NCBI GenBank assembly: GCA_958450365.1
Contig: CAUEEP010000936.1
Coordinates: forward strand, 1,239,001 to 1,303,000
Direction: 5' to 3'
Source: Mesorhabditis belari
Lineage: Eukaryota > Nematoda > Chromadorea > Rhabditida > Rhabditidae
Length of the DNA stretch: 64,000 nt
The stretch's first letter is position 1. Every line of letters starts with the position of its first letter. Under the pieces are notes generated by a model, which saw only the letters and a program-made list of their open reading frames with translations, did not search any database and was not told the DNA's origin. Both the position numbers and the translations under genes were made by a program. This document shows, one piece after another, positions 1-10,304 of the stretch.

Positions 1-11
1 AAAATTAGAAA

Positions 12-259
12 TACATCCTTTCTGGCATATTTAATTCGTTAATTTACTCACTCCATATGTTAGAATCGCTAGAAAAACAATTTCAGTGCACCAGAAAGGA
101 TGCGTTTATCATTTTTAAGAACATACACATCAAGGTCAAGAATACAATCTGGTAGTGGGCGTGCTCTCGATATTAAAACGCATCCTTTCTGGTGCACTCG
201 AATAGTACTGTACTTGGTATTATGCATGTAAATTGAATCCATCAGAAAGGGTGTGCTTC
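12..259. repeat. Short inverted repeats at window start
   Basis: A 22-bp sequence at 87-108 (core CAGAAAGGATGCG) recurs as its reverse complement at about 177-197. Partial copies lie at 12-31 and 239-259. This looks like the ends of small non-autonomous elements. No gene is visible in 1-283. Confidence 0.55.
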
Positions 260-283
260 AGTTTGAGCACAAAGCACACTACT

Positions 284-1053
284 ATTAGGTACATGCATAA
301 GAAATGTGGATTTAAACATTTTCATAAATTTCCAACGATGAAAACCTGATATCGATGAATGTTATAAACTACTTGAAAGTTGTAAATCTCCTCTACAAAA
401 TAGGCTAAAACGTGTTTCAATTGATCGAACGATTGAAGAAATTTCGAGGCCGAAATGCGAGTGGCCAAAAAAGGAATCGAGTCACTTTAGGGACAAGTTT
501 AGTATTTTTGAAAACCCCACTTTCACAAGAGTTCGGTTTTGACTGTATAGTGGAAAATGCGCGCCCTAAATATCATTCCAAATAATATCATTCAAAATAA
601 CTAAGAGTTGGGATCATTTCATGAGAAAACTTTGTTTTTTCAATAATTTTTCTTTTTTATGAAAAAGCCGGTTTTTTGACAATTTTGAGGGTTTTGAACT
701 TACGCTCTATCTAAATTTCTGTAAATGCATTACCGTTAGACTTTTTTTAATGAACTCATATATAGTTATCCTTTTTTTAGATCTTCAATTTTGGGAAGCT
801 AACTCTATTTTGACCACACTAAACTTGTCCCTAAAGTGACTCAATTCCTTTTTTGGTCACTCGCATTTCGCCCTCGAAATTTCTTCAATCGTTCGACCAA
901 TTGAAACACGTTTTAGCCTATTTTGTAGAGGAGATTTACAACTTTCAAATAGTTTATAACATTCATCGATAACATTCATCGATATCAGGTTTCAATCGTT
1001 GGAAATTTATGAAAATGTTGAAATCCGCATTTCTTATGCATGTACCTAATATA
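284..1053. mobile_element. Foldback element with ~220-bp inverted arms
   Basis: The left arm (about 284-505) reappears inverted at about 823-1053. Both outer ends read ATTAGGTACATGCATAAG or its complement. The 505-823 interior is AT-rich and has no open frame of note. Long arms and no coding capacity suggest a non-autonomous foldback transposon. Confidence 0.75.
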
Positions 1054-1089
1054 ATCGGCAATGGCAAACAAAACGCCACAAAAATTAGC

Positions 1090-1263
1090 CGCCTTAACCC
1101 GCTCGATTACTTTATTTGGTCGATTTTGGAGTCAAAAGCTTTCGCTAGGGCACACGCATCAATTGATAGTCTTATACAGTCTCTGAAGAAGGCTTTGGAT
1201 GAAATTCCTATGAGTGTGATCGAGAAAGCTGTTGAGACCTTTCCAAAGCGATTGAGGCAATGA
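1090..1263 (+). pseudogene. Tc1/mariner transposase C-terminal fragment
   Basis: The frame contains NPLDYFIW, the nematode mariner equivalent of the conserved block holding the third catalytic acidic residue. It is followed by the usual tail of helices ending in FPKRLRQ and a stop. Only the last ~55 residues remain; upstream is foldback-element sequence, so this is a truncated relic. Family assignment is by motif only. Confidence 0.7.
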
Positions 1264-1361
1264 ATTGCGGCACCAACCTAATAAAACTCATCAAAGTTTC
1301 ACCTGTCATGATTTGCAATTGATAGAGATTCCCAAATGGTGGACATTTAGAACAAAAATGA

Positions 1362-1612
1362 TAAATGCATAAGAAATGCGGATTTCTTTTTTCGATTTCG
1401 ATTTTGATTCCTTTCTTTTGGTCACTCGCATTTCGGCCTCGAAATTTCTTCAATCGTTCGACCAATTGAAACACGTTTTAGCCTATTTTGCAGAGGAGAT
1501 TTACAACTTTCAAATAGTTTATAACATTCATCGATATCAGGTTTCTATAGATATCGATGAATCGTTGAAAATTTAATGTTGAAATCCGCATTTCTTATGC
1601 ATGTACCTAATA
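1362..1612. repeat. Second copy of the foldback arm
   Basis: This stretch repeats the right arm of the 284-1053 element in the same orientation, including the end ATGCATGTACCTAAT. It lies just after the mariner fragment, so the two mobile elements are interleaved here. Confidence 0.7.
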
Positions 1613-2021
1613 GGATCAAAAATGAGATAAATTTTAAGTTTTAGCAAAAGATTCAAATGTTTGTAGATGGAAAGTTCAAATAAAGGATATTTTCCAAATC
1701 ATCAATAGAAAGTCATGTGTTTGTAGATCATTCAATCGGTAAAATGAGCGAAATGAGCAATCCGCATTTGGATCGTTTTTCGTTTTCACCCCCACAAAAA
1801 CATCATCTTTCTCAACTATTTTCGATTCTTGAACTTTTTGAATGAACAATGTTTTGAACAAATAGATGGAAAGTTTAACTAGAAATGAAAGATATCAAAA
1901 TTTTAGATTCAATTAAAATTCAAAGTATAGCTTAAAATCAAATTCTTTTTGAATTAAGTCTTGAAAATCACTTTGTAAACTGAAACACCGGAAATACGAA
2001 TTTCCGCTAAATGATTTGATT
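1613..2021. other. AT-rich sequence, no gene seen
   Basis: No splice-consistent coding series or repeat structure was recognised here on either strand. Confidence 0.4.
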
Positions 2022-2362
2022 TATATATATGTTGTGTCCGATTTAGATTTCCGTCCGATTTAGATTCAATCTAAATCTTATATAGATTGAACAATAATAT
2101 AAACATGCTTAATATATGTTCTTAAGCGTTTTCTGTAGTTTTCTGCATTTTTCAAAGGTCTTTTATTGATTATTTCATAGTTGGGTTTTCTTTTCAGAAA
2201 AAGATAGTAAAACAGAAAAAGACAGTAACCCTTTGAACAGACCTTTGAAAAATGCAGAGAACTACAGAAAACGCTTAAGAACATATATTAAGCATGTTTA
2301 TATTATTGTTCAATCTATATAAGATTTAGATTGAATCTAAATCGGACACAACATATATATAT
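2022..2362. mobile_element. Palindromic (foldback) element
   Basis: Sequence 2022-2160 is almost perfectly repeated in inverted order at 2238-2362. The outer ends carry ATATATGTTGTGTCCG and its complement. The loop is short and non-coding. A transcript would form a hairpin of about 120 bp. Confidence 0.75.
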
Positions 2363-2500
2363 AGATACTTTATTCAGGACCTGAAATAAAGTGAGCTAGA
2401 TTTAAGATTAAAGCACATGAATTCATACACATAACACGAAAAGGGCCGATAAAAAGAAACACGATATAATATATGTAAAATGTGGGTAGCACAGATAACG

Positions 2501-2710
2501 TCAAGGATCCACTAGAGCTTCAAGATCAAGATCACCTACAGATAATTTAAAGGTTTTGAGACTATTGGACTCTCTCAAAACTCTGGGGAGTCGATTCCAC
2601 GAATTTCCGCTAAATGACTTGATTTGATCGATTTTAGATTTAGATTGGATACATGAATTGCTAATTGTAAAAGCAAACCTTGAATTCCGTTCGAGATCTG
2701 GTACACCAGA
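2501..2710 (-). pseudogene. Probable non-LTR retrotransposon RT C-terminus
   Basis: The minus frame reads a SWNRLPRVLRES motif followed by SLKTFKLSVGDL. This resembles the end of LINE-type reverse transcriptases (pattern WN-x-LP, then S-x-x-x-FK-x-x-L). Upstream the frame degenerates into a repeat with GATCTGGTACACCAGA palindromes. It is a short relic with no catalytic YxDD seen. Confidence 0.45.
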
Positions 2711-2829
2711 TCTAAACGTTCGGGATCTGGTACACCAGACTCCAGAACTTTCCTCAAAACAGATCTCAAAACGCTTAAAAAAGAGTTCAAAGTTTACGCT
2801 AACCTTAAAAAGATAAATTTGCATTTTGA

Positions 2830-3540
2830 ATGATCGGTGGGGTAAAGTTACGATACAATTCTAATTGTAAGATTCTAAAACAAAGCCCCAAATTTAGATC
2901 CTTGAGCTCGACTTTCAGAAAACTCCTTGGGGAGTCACAATTCGAGAATCGATACTTTCACTCAACACAACAATTCCCGCTTCTCGAGAACAAATAAAAC
3001 AGCGAAATTGGATTTTGATGAGAGTTTCAGAGAAAAGTTTTGGTTTAATTCCCCAAATGCCTGCTTTCTACTTAATAAATCGAATCCATATTCCAGCATA
3101 AAATTAGAGAAATAACTAGGAAATAAACTAGAGAAAGTGAACGGAGAAAGGATCGTTTAGAGGGAAAGTCCGGTGAAAGAACTTTATTAAAGTAGAGGTT
3201 TATTCGAGTTGTTGACACTAGTGTTATTTTTCTAGCTGTTTTTGTTTTCTTTTTACAAGGCTTCTAACACTTTTCGGTACTACGCCGATTGGGAAGGGGC
3301 AATTTTTTTCCTTCAAATATCATTTTCTAATGTAGTTTTTCATGCTGAATCCGAATTTCAACATCTCAAGCTGGAAAATGCGCTTTCACCACAAAAAAAA
3401 CTTGAAAATTGTGCATTTTTAAGGATTTTCGTTAACTTTAGATGGTTTCCCATGGTAATTTGTGGCTCTAAAGAGGACCGTTGGGTTGAAGATTTACTTT
3501 GGCAAAGCCTTTCACTTGCATTGGTAGAGTAATGTGACCT
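2830..3540. other. Unassigned sequence
   Basis: Several short open frames occur but none shows a recognised motif or consistent exon structure. I see no supported gene here. Confidence 0.3.
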
Positions 3541-3544
3541 GATC

Positions 3545-3865
3545 TCAGAAATTCAAGAAGACATTGCCTACGAATTCTTGTTTCCACAAGAACTCGTTGA
3601 TGTAATCGGTGTAGCGTTGATTGGAGCGAACATTGATTCCGTTGGGTCGTTTGATCATTGACTTCTTGAAACAAGACCACATTGATTCAACGTTTCGTGT
3701 GTGGGTACCATTGATAGGGTTGACGAAGTTGAGACGATTGACCGTCAAGTGTTGATACACCATACGGAAAATGTTGCCAGCGCCAGTATATGCCCTCCAA
3801 AAATCGCTGTAGATGTTGGAAATCCTCCGAGGCCTTAGATGGACTCTCCTTATAGGATAGTGAAG
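3545..3865 (-). pseudogene. Merlin (ISXO2/IS1595-like) transposase fragment
   Basis: The minus frame contains IYSDFWRAYTG, then NRLNFVNPINGTHT, then NVESMWSCFKK and EFLWKQEF. These are the ordered hallmarks of the ISXO2-like DDE transposase domain found in eukaryotic Merlin elements: an acidic residue in SD-x-WRAY, the NF-V-P-x-x-G-x-HT block, and IE-x-W with a downstream basic/aromatic tail. A stop interrupts the frame near 3866 and the N-terminal half is missing, so it is inactive. No terminal repeats were identified. Confidence 0.75.
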
Positions 3866-4019
3866 CTAAGAGTGAGCTCGCAGTGAAGTACACTGTAGAG
3901 GCGACGACTTCGGATCCCAAAAGGTGGTCTAAGACGCATTTTCCCAAGCTCCCACTATGAAATTCGTGATTTCGTGAAAAAAAACTACCTCAGAAAAAGT
4001 CATTTTGAAAAAAATATAG

Positions 4020-4737
4020 TGGCCCCCAACTCCACAAGTACCAATTCTTCGCAGAAAGCGAAGAAATTTGAATGGTAACCAATTTAGCAGTCTTGAACAG
4101 TTTGTTCTTTGTAGGTATGGGGGTCGCCAAATCCACTCAATGGATACAAACGCAAAAGTGATCAAGCAAGAATCGGCCAAGAATCGGAACCATAAAGGAC
4201 TCTTATTTTCTGTTGATGATGCTAAAAAGGTACCAAAATTTTTATCTCTATCTATTTAAGTCTTAAATAATCACTGAAATATTTAGTTGACGCTTGCTGA
4301 TTCGACTTTCGATGTTGTACTCGATAAAGGAACTCTCGCTGCAATGTTTCCGTCGCCGCAACCCGCTGATGAACAAAAAGAAATGCTTTCAAAAATGTTT
4401 TCTAAAGTTGCACGGTAAATTTGATTATATAAATGTGCTCATCCAGATTTTAGAGTACTGAAGCCAATGGGACGATATCTTATTGTGACACTTGCACAAG
4501 AGCACATTCTTGATTTTTGGCTAAAAGAATTAAGGTTTGTTCGCTTTGTAAAAAGTAAAACATAATATTTCAGTGAAATATGTATTTTGAAAGTTCACAA
4601 AGTGAATTCAACTCGTGGCCTTTGAATGCCTGTCTTCGTTCTAGTCGCCACAAAATTGTTCAAACCACTAACGATGGCAAGGGGTTTTTGTTTTTCAACT
4701 ACCTATTTGAAACAAAGCATCGGAGCGTGTCGTTTTA
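4020..4737 (+). pseudogene. METTL13-like methyltransferase remnant
   Basis: Exons at about 4020-4074, 4115-4229, 4287-4414, 4454-4534 and 4574-4737 join in frame. They encode KKFEWYG, then a HSMDTNAKVIKQ segment, FDVVLDKGTLAAMFP, RVLKPMGRYLIVTLAQEHI, and LKVHKVNSTRGL. This order matches the N-terminal methyltransferase of METTL13 (eEF1A lysine/N-terminal methyltransferase). Two defects stand out. The ~40 residues between the FEWYG block and the motif ending in an acidic residue, which hold the glycine-rich SAM-binding motif I, are absent. An in-frame TGA at 4623-4625 precedes an otherwise recognisable MPVFVLVATKL. A poly(A)-like AATAAA follows near 4738. The C-terminal methyltransferase half is missing. 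Most likely a pseudogene; a truncated expressed protein is the alternative. Confidence 0.65.
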
Positions 4738-4773
4738 AATAAAAATTTAAATTTGTATTTAAGGTTCGAATAA

Positions 4774-6506
4774 ATGGGAAGCAACACATCAAAAATTATT
4801 CCTCCAGATTCACATTTGCTACTCGGCTTGATTCTGATCTACGTGTTCAATTGGCTATTTTTTCAATGTCATCGATTCAGGAGGCCAAAAATTTGGTATG
4901 TTTTTGCGAGGGATTTTATTTCACGAAACTGTTTAGTTAAAAGAATGCGTGTTTTTTGTATACTGAGTATTGATTATTTATCACACAAAATATTCAACTT
5001 TTACAAACCAAACTGAATCACTTTAGCCAAATGACGTCCAATCGTTGGCACACCGAATTGTTCGTCGTCTTATGAAAGGAGAAACGATGGCATCATTCAG
5101 TGATGATGAGGTATCATTTAAGTACTCGTATCAATTTTTTTTGACCTTATTAAGATCTACGTGATCCTCGAGGCAGTTCGTCGTGTTCTTTTGTGTCAAT
5201 CAGCATTCATCGAGGTTTACATCTTTCTTTGTTTTGCAATGCAATAATATCCAGTTCAGATGACCGCTCCATTAGTCATTTTTGGGGATATCCATGGCCA
5301 ATTCCAGGATCTTCTTCGCTTCTTTAAGGTTCCATATGAAACGCTTACTTTTACTTATATGAAAGTTTAGGTTGTCGGCTCACCACCAAAAACAAAGTGT
5401 CTCTTTCTCGGAGACTACGTCGATCGTTGTGGAAAATCTTTGGAGGTTCAAAGCAAATAGTTTCTTTTATCGATTTACGTTTTAGGTGATCATGCTACTT
5501 CTTTCATTAAAGCTCCTTTATCCGTCGAAAATTGAATTGTTGCGAGGGAATCACGAGTGTGCAAAGGTAAATGATTGTTGCAATGTTAAAATTTGCTTAA
5601 ATTTAGATCAATCGCTCTTATGGTTTTTACGAGGAATTAAGAAGGAAAAGAACGGTTCGAATGTGGAAAGTCTTTCAAGGGGTAACATATCTGGTGTTAA
5701 TTATTTATTTTCTTAAGGTGTTTAATGAGCTTCCGCTATGTGCATTGGTCAGCAAGCGAATTTTTTGTATGGTGAGACTTTGACGATTTAATCAAGTGAC
5801 TTTTTTGCATTTTAGCATGGTGGAATCTCGCCTCATATCACTTCATGGGATATAGTTCGACAACTTAAGGCAATATTAAGTTTACTTTGAAGCCAATCGT
5901 TTATTTAGAAACCTCAAACCGTGAAAGAATGTGACGAGGGAATTGCTCTTGATTTGATGTGGGCCGATCCAACTCAAGATACGTGTGGATTCGTTCCCAA
6001 TATGGTCAGTTAAACATATAGGTATGAGCTGTATTTTTTTCAGTTCCGATCGGTGTCCTACTTGTTTGGTGATGATGCTGTGAAACAATTCTGTGCTAAA
6101 CTTAACGTCGATATGATTGTTCGAGCACACGAACTTGTTATGGTTGCTTAAAAGCTATATTTCAAAGCACTTTGGTTTTAGGATGGCCATGCAATTCAGG
6201 CTGATGGTCAACTTTGTACGATTTTCACAGCACCTAACTATTGTGGAACGGATCGGAACTCTGGATCGGTCTGAAATTTTGATAAAACATTAAATTTTCT
6301 TTTCAAGGTTATGCGTGTCACTAAAACTTTGCAAGTCAGTTTCGAAACAATGCGACCAAAGACGATTCTCCCTAATACTTTGGACAAACGCCGAAAAGCT
6401 CTACTCGAAAAATTAACGCGCTCGGACCCAACCGCTAAAAGCCCCATGCCACAACATAAAGGTTTTCCGCTGCTGTTTAATGCTTAATATTTTCATTACA
6501 GTTTAG
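4774..6506 (+). CDS. PP1-like Ser/Thr protein phosphatase
   Basis: Fourteen exons join in frame to 358 aa: 4774-4842, 4881-4895, 5027-5110, 5155-5214, 5260-5328, 5371-5445, 5486-5566, 5607-5681, 5718-5771, 5816-5869, 5909-6004, 6044-6142, 6182-6268, 6308-6461 plus a 5-nt stop exon at 6502-6506. All PPP-family metal-binding and catalytic motifs are present in order: GDIHGQ (~107), GDYVDR (~137), RGNHE (~166), HGGIS (~195), RAHELV (~270) and FTAPNYCG (~295). It should therefore be an active phosphatase removing phosphate from Ser/Thr. The N-terminus MGSNTSK has a glycine at position 2 compatible with myristoylation. The intron at 5870-5908 starts GC rather than GT. Divergence from housekeeping PP1 resembles the expanded, often germline-expressed PP1 paralogues of nematodes; that role is inference. 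AATAAA lies near 6574. Confidence 0.9.
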
Positions 6507-6675
6507 GTGCTACTGAGAAGCTCTTATTAACCCAAGGCAACTCGTGAATTTATATCGTTAGATTGCGCGCTGAATAAATTTTTTAAAATCATAATTCTTT
6601 TGGTTTTTCATCGATATTGAACAAATAAGTGTTCCAAGTACGTTAATAACAAGGTAACAATACATCAACAGCACA

Positions 6676-7189
6676 TACCGTATTCTCTCTAATAATAGTG
6701 CACTCTTTAATAGTAGTGCACTCTCTAATAGTATTGCGGTTCAGGAGGGGGTTGAAAAAATAGTAGTGCACCCACGAAAATTTGAATTTCTGGTGCTTCT
6801 TTTTCATCTAAACCTTTTTGACTTTATGTTTATGTGACATTCTAAAGCTATTCAAGCAAGCAAAAGTGAGGTTTTTTTATTCATTTATTAACTATTCTTC
6901 ACATGAAAAAGTTAGCAAAAAATCTAAAATTGTTGTGCAAAGGGCAAAAACATCTTTTTGTTGTTTGTCAACACACAAATTGTCAACTCGCCGGCCCACA
7001 ACTGTATGTCAAAAGGAACCAAAGGAGTACGTGAAAGAGTTGCAAGAATTTTTGGAACAAATCTTATATCTGTCTTACTTTGGTAAATGATAAAACTCTT
7101 TAATAGTAGTGCACTCTTTAATAGTATTGCGGTCCAGGAGGGGGTTGAAAAAATAGTAGTGCGCACTACTATTAGAGAGAATACGGTAA
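6676..7189. mobile_element. TIR element, TACCGTATTCTCTCTAATA family
   Basis: The left end TACCGTATTCTCTCTAATA and the right end ATTAGAGAGAATACGGTA are inverted copies. A subterminal motif with AGGAGGGGGTTG occurs near both ends in the same orientation. An open frame at 6818-7090 (about 90 residues, Lys/Ser-rich) has no motif I recognise. The insertion separates the PP1-like gene from the PTP-like gene. A related element lies at 19150-19811. Confidence 0.7.
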
Positions 7190-7629
7190 ATGATAGCTAA
7201 AGGTTGTTTTGAAAAGAAGGAAAAAAGAATTTTGGTGCTTACCAAGTTGTGGAAGCCGTTAAGGCGAGTTTCACACAGAATGTCATTGTAATTATAGTGC
7301 TCTGTCTCAAAAAAATTACGGTAATTTGCAAGGTACTTTGTTCCGCATCGCTGTCACAATTTTTTTGAACATTTTTTCCATCAGCAGTACTGATTTATCT
7401 TTTGAATATTTCCTCTAGATGGATCGACTGGCCACCTCTTAACCTTTCAAATGATAGATCATCCATTAAACCCTCCTCTAGTGAACCTACCTACCTAAGT
7501 AGACAGTTAAATCTTCGACTAATCTGAAAAAGAATTCAAATTCTTTCCGTTCTGACCAACTTTTCGAGTCTTTTTTATTGTTTCCTTTTTACTCAACAAT
7601 GGCTCTTTGATTATAGGTGATCATCAGAA

Positions 7630-10034
7630 ATGGATCTCAATCGAGAACAGCTTCGAACGATTGTTAGTTTACATTTTCTTTTAACCTTTGCAATACTTTT
7701 AGACTGGTGGTGGCCGGGGTGCCAAAATTGAACGTGTGCTCTCCATTGCTAGCTTTGTCGGTGAATTCGATCAGCTAAATCATCATCACTCGTGGGATTT
7801 AGAAAAGTGTTTTTAACTATAACATGTTCAGAGTGCTCAATGTGTCTTCTGGATTTAACACTAAATACGATTTTTTTGGATATCGCGACCTGATCGAGCC
7901 CAAAACTATCAAGAAGAAGCGCAGCCAGTAAGTTTTTGTTTCGAAAACGCATTTACTTTAAATGTTCAGGAGTATGGAACAACCACGTAGTATTCCTTTT
8001 GGCGTGAACAAAGCAAAGCCTACGGTATGCATTAGTTTAAATGGATAAAGCGACAATCTTTGCTGTTTAGAAAGGTCCAAGCTTTTTCTTCAAATCGCCT
8101 GCTTTAAATCAAAAACCTAATACCCAGAGCAATCGTCAAGGATCGGTATGATTTTATTTTACGACAGCTCGAAGTGATATTTTAGTCCCAAACAAGTGGA
8201 AGCTCTAATATTGGGAAGAATGAGACTTTGAACAACTTCATGGAAAAACAAATTGACTTAAAAAGTATGATGATGCGCCTAGTCGCCTTCTTTCATTCGG
8301 TTTCCATTGATAAAGATCAACAACGAATCCATGGAGAATGTTAGTATTCGTTTTACGTTGTCGTTAAATTGACAGTTTAGATTATAACAACATTTACCTT
8401 GGCAAGCGGATGTTTGGTCCAGCAAGAAAGCAAAAGTTTTTAAGCACGATTACGGGTGGCATGGAACGGCGGTATTTGAAACGAGTCTATTAAAAGCTAT
8501 TTGTTATTTAGATTCGAGATTCTCGACAGTCAGGTTGAATATCAACCATTCACCCATATTTGGTCTGATAGAAATCCAGGAAAATGCCGTAATCCTCGTA
8601 AGCTTAATTTAGTTTATATGCTAAAGCAATAGTTTAGAAGTTACATGCAAGGATGATAGCCGAGTAGAACTATTGAATGTTGCTGGCACAGAAGCTACTT
8701 TCATTCACGCAAACTTGGTTGGAAACTTTGATTATCCTTTTTTTAAAAAGCAAGTTTTAGATTAAAGGAGGGCCGCTTTTCAACTCTTTCATTTTAACTC
8801 AAGCTCCCTTAGAGAACACTATCGGTAATAGCGTTTCGGTTTTGCATCTAATATGTTTTAGGTGATTTCTGGCAAATGGTTTGGAGCAAAAAGAGCCCAT
8901 ACATTTTCATGCTAATTGGTAAAGATGATACTTCTCGATGTGCATCATATTGGCCCAAGTAACACATTAGACAGAAGTTAAGGAATAATTTTTCTTTCAG
9001 ACTCAAAGGTTCGCAATACAAAGTTCAATACAAAGAGCAGCACAAAGATGATGACCTTTTAATTGTCAACTTGGGTGTGGATGAAGCCACTGATCCGCTA
9101 TTTTGCGTAAAAAATTGTGTTCGTAAAATTAATTGAAAGTTTAGGTGACTTATTTGGAAATCCGTCATCTTGCAACCAAAACTTCATTTTTATTGGAACA
9201 TTGGCAGGCCGATATGAATGATGCAAAGGATCTTGAAGTAAGAAAAATATAGGTCTGTTTCTACTAAATATTCTTAGGCCCCACTGCGTTTGCTTCACGT
9301 CTCCAGAAACTGCTCTGAACCAGTAATTGGTAAGCCAGCCAGCTTTGCAATAACCAAACTTTCTAGCGATTGTCTGTATCTCGGTTTAAATTTCAGTTAT
9401 GGATCACTTGGGGATTAGTCGTGCTGGATGTTTGGTTTCCATCGAAACAGCAATTTGCAGTTTGCTGCGTGGTCCAGCTTATAAGGTTAGTATTTTCAAG
9501 TTTTCAGTTCTTTATCAACCTGTTTAGCATACTATTTATTCGGCAATCCAATTTGTAAGATCGCAACGCCCGTTCTGTGTTGAAACACCAATTCAGGTAG
9601 CTGGATTTTTTTATGGAAAAGCAATAATTTGTTTTAGTACATTTACATAACAAGATGTGTTGCTCGCTTCTTTGAACATCTGGTTGGCGAAATTCCCATG
9701 CTTCAAGAAAATTACCAACAATGGCTGGAACACCGAGCCATGCGAATGTTTTTGGACTTTGATGGATCGGTAGACTTTTTTTATTGCAGCTTCTGATATT
9801 TTTTTTAGCTTTCGGGACACGCTATGCTGAGTCCTAGAGTGGACCCGGATCTTCTTAAACAAGTAAAATGCTAATATTTTGTCTGATAATCTTGAAATTT
9901 AGGTTAGACGACCGCCACGAAGTAACCTTAAGTGCGAAGCTGCTTCTGGAATGGGAGAATTACCACTGACGCTCACCTCGATTACCCGAAGCGAAGTCTT
10001 TCCAAATAAATATCCATCTGGAAAGAAATACTAA
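7630..10034 (+). CDS. Tyrosine-phosphatase-like pseudophosphatase
   Basis: Nineteen exons (7630-7662, 7703-7791, 7832-7927, 7970-8024, 8071-8145, 8186-8339, 8381-8471, 8512-8597, 8638-8717, 8761-8824, 8862-8958, 9001-9106, 9145-9237, 9278-9329, 9397-9485, 9528-9596, 9638-9769, 9809-9862, 9903-10034) sum to exactly 548 codons plus stop. A ~180-residue unassigned N-terminus precedes a classical PTP domain: NIYLGKRM, FIHANL, FILTQAPLENTIGDFWQMVW, RCASYWP, YLEIRHL, then PVIVMDHLGISRAG and QRPFCVETPIQYIYI. The signature HCSAGIGRTG has become MDHLGISRAG, so Asp replaces the nucleophilic Cys. The WPD loop is also unrecognisable (HWQADMND). It should bind rather than cleave phosphotyrosine. C. elegans has PTP-like pseudophosphatases of this kind (EGG-3, EGG-4, EGG-5) acting at the oocyte cortex with the kinase MBK-2. 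Orthology to one of these, EGG-3 being of similar length, is plausible but untested. The ATG follows an acceptor-like ATTATAG at about 7611-7617. Confidence 0.88.
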
Positions 10035-10304
10035 TTTTTTTGGTGTATACGTCTTTTTCTGTGCTATATGGTTTATTTTGTGAGTTGAATTTGTACTTTT
10101 TTGGTATACCTATGTCTGCTGAAATAAATGGGCTAATTCAACGAATTCTAATTTTTTATTTGCCGTGAAGCGGCCTTTGAATCTCTGTGACTTTGAATTT
10201 GGCGGCGGTCCGTTAGTTATGAACCCGGAGCGATGAATCCTGAATATCTTGGATCCGGTTACATTTTATCTTTAATTTTGTTATGTAGAGAGTTTAGGAT
10301 GGTG
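10035..10304. other. Intergenic, no gene seen
   Basis: This AT-rich stretch follows the PTP-like gene and includes an AATAAA near 10120. No coding exon was recognised. Confidence 0.4.

Noticed and set aside
4774..5016. Apparent membrane helix at the N-terminus of the PP1-like protein
   Set aside because: The hydrophobic stretch lies in a 38-nt intron (4843-4880, GTGTTC to TTCAG). Splicing it is required to keep the frame into EAKNL and the following exons.
7749..7952. Minus-strand frame over the PTP-like gene's first exons
   Set aside because: Shadow of well-supported plus-strand exons; no independent motif.
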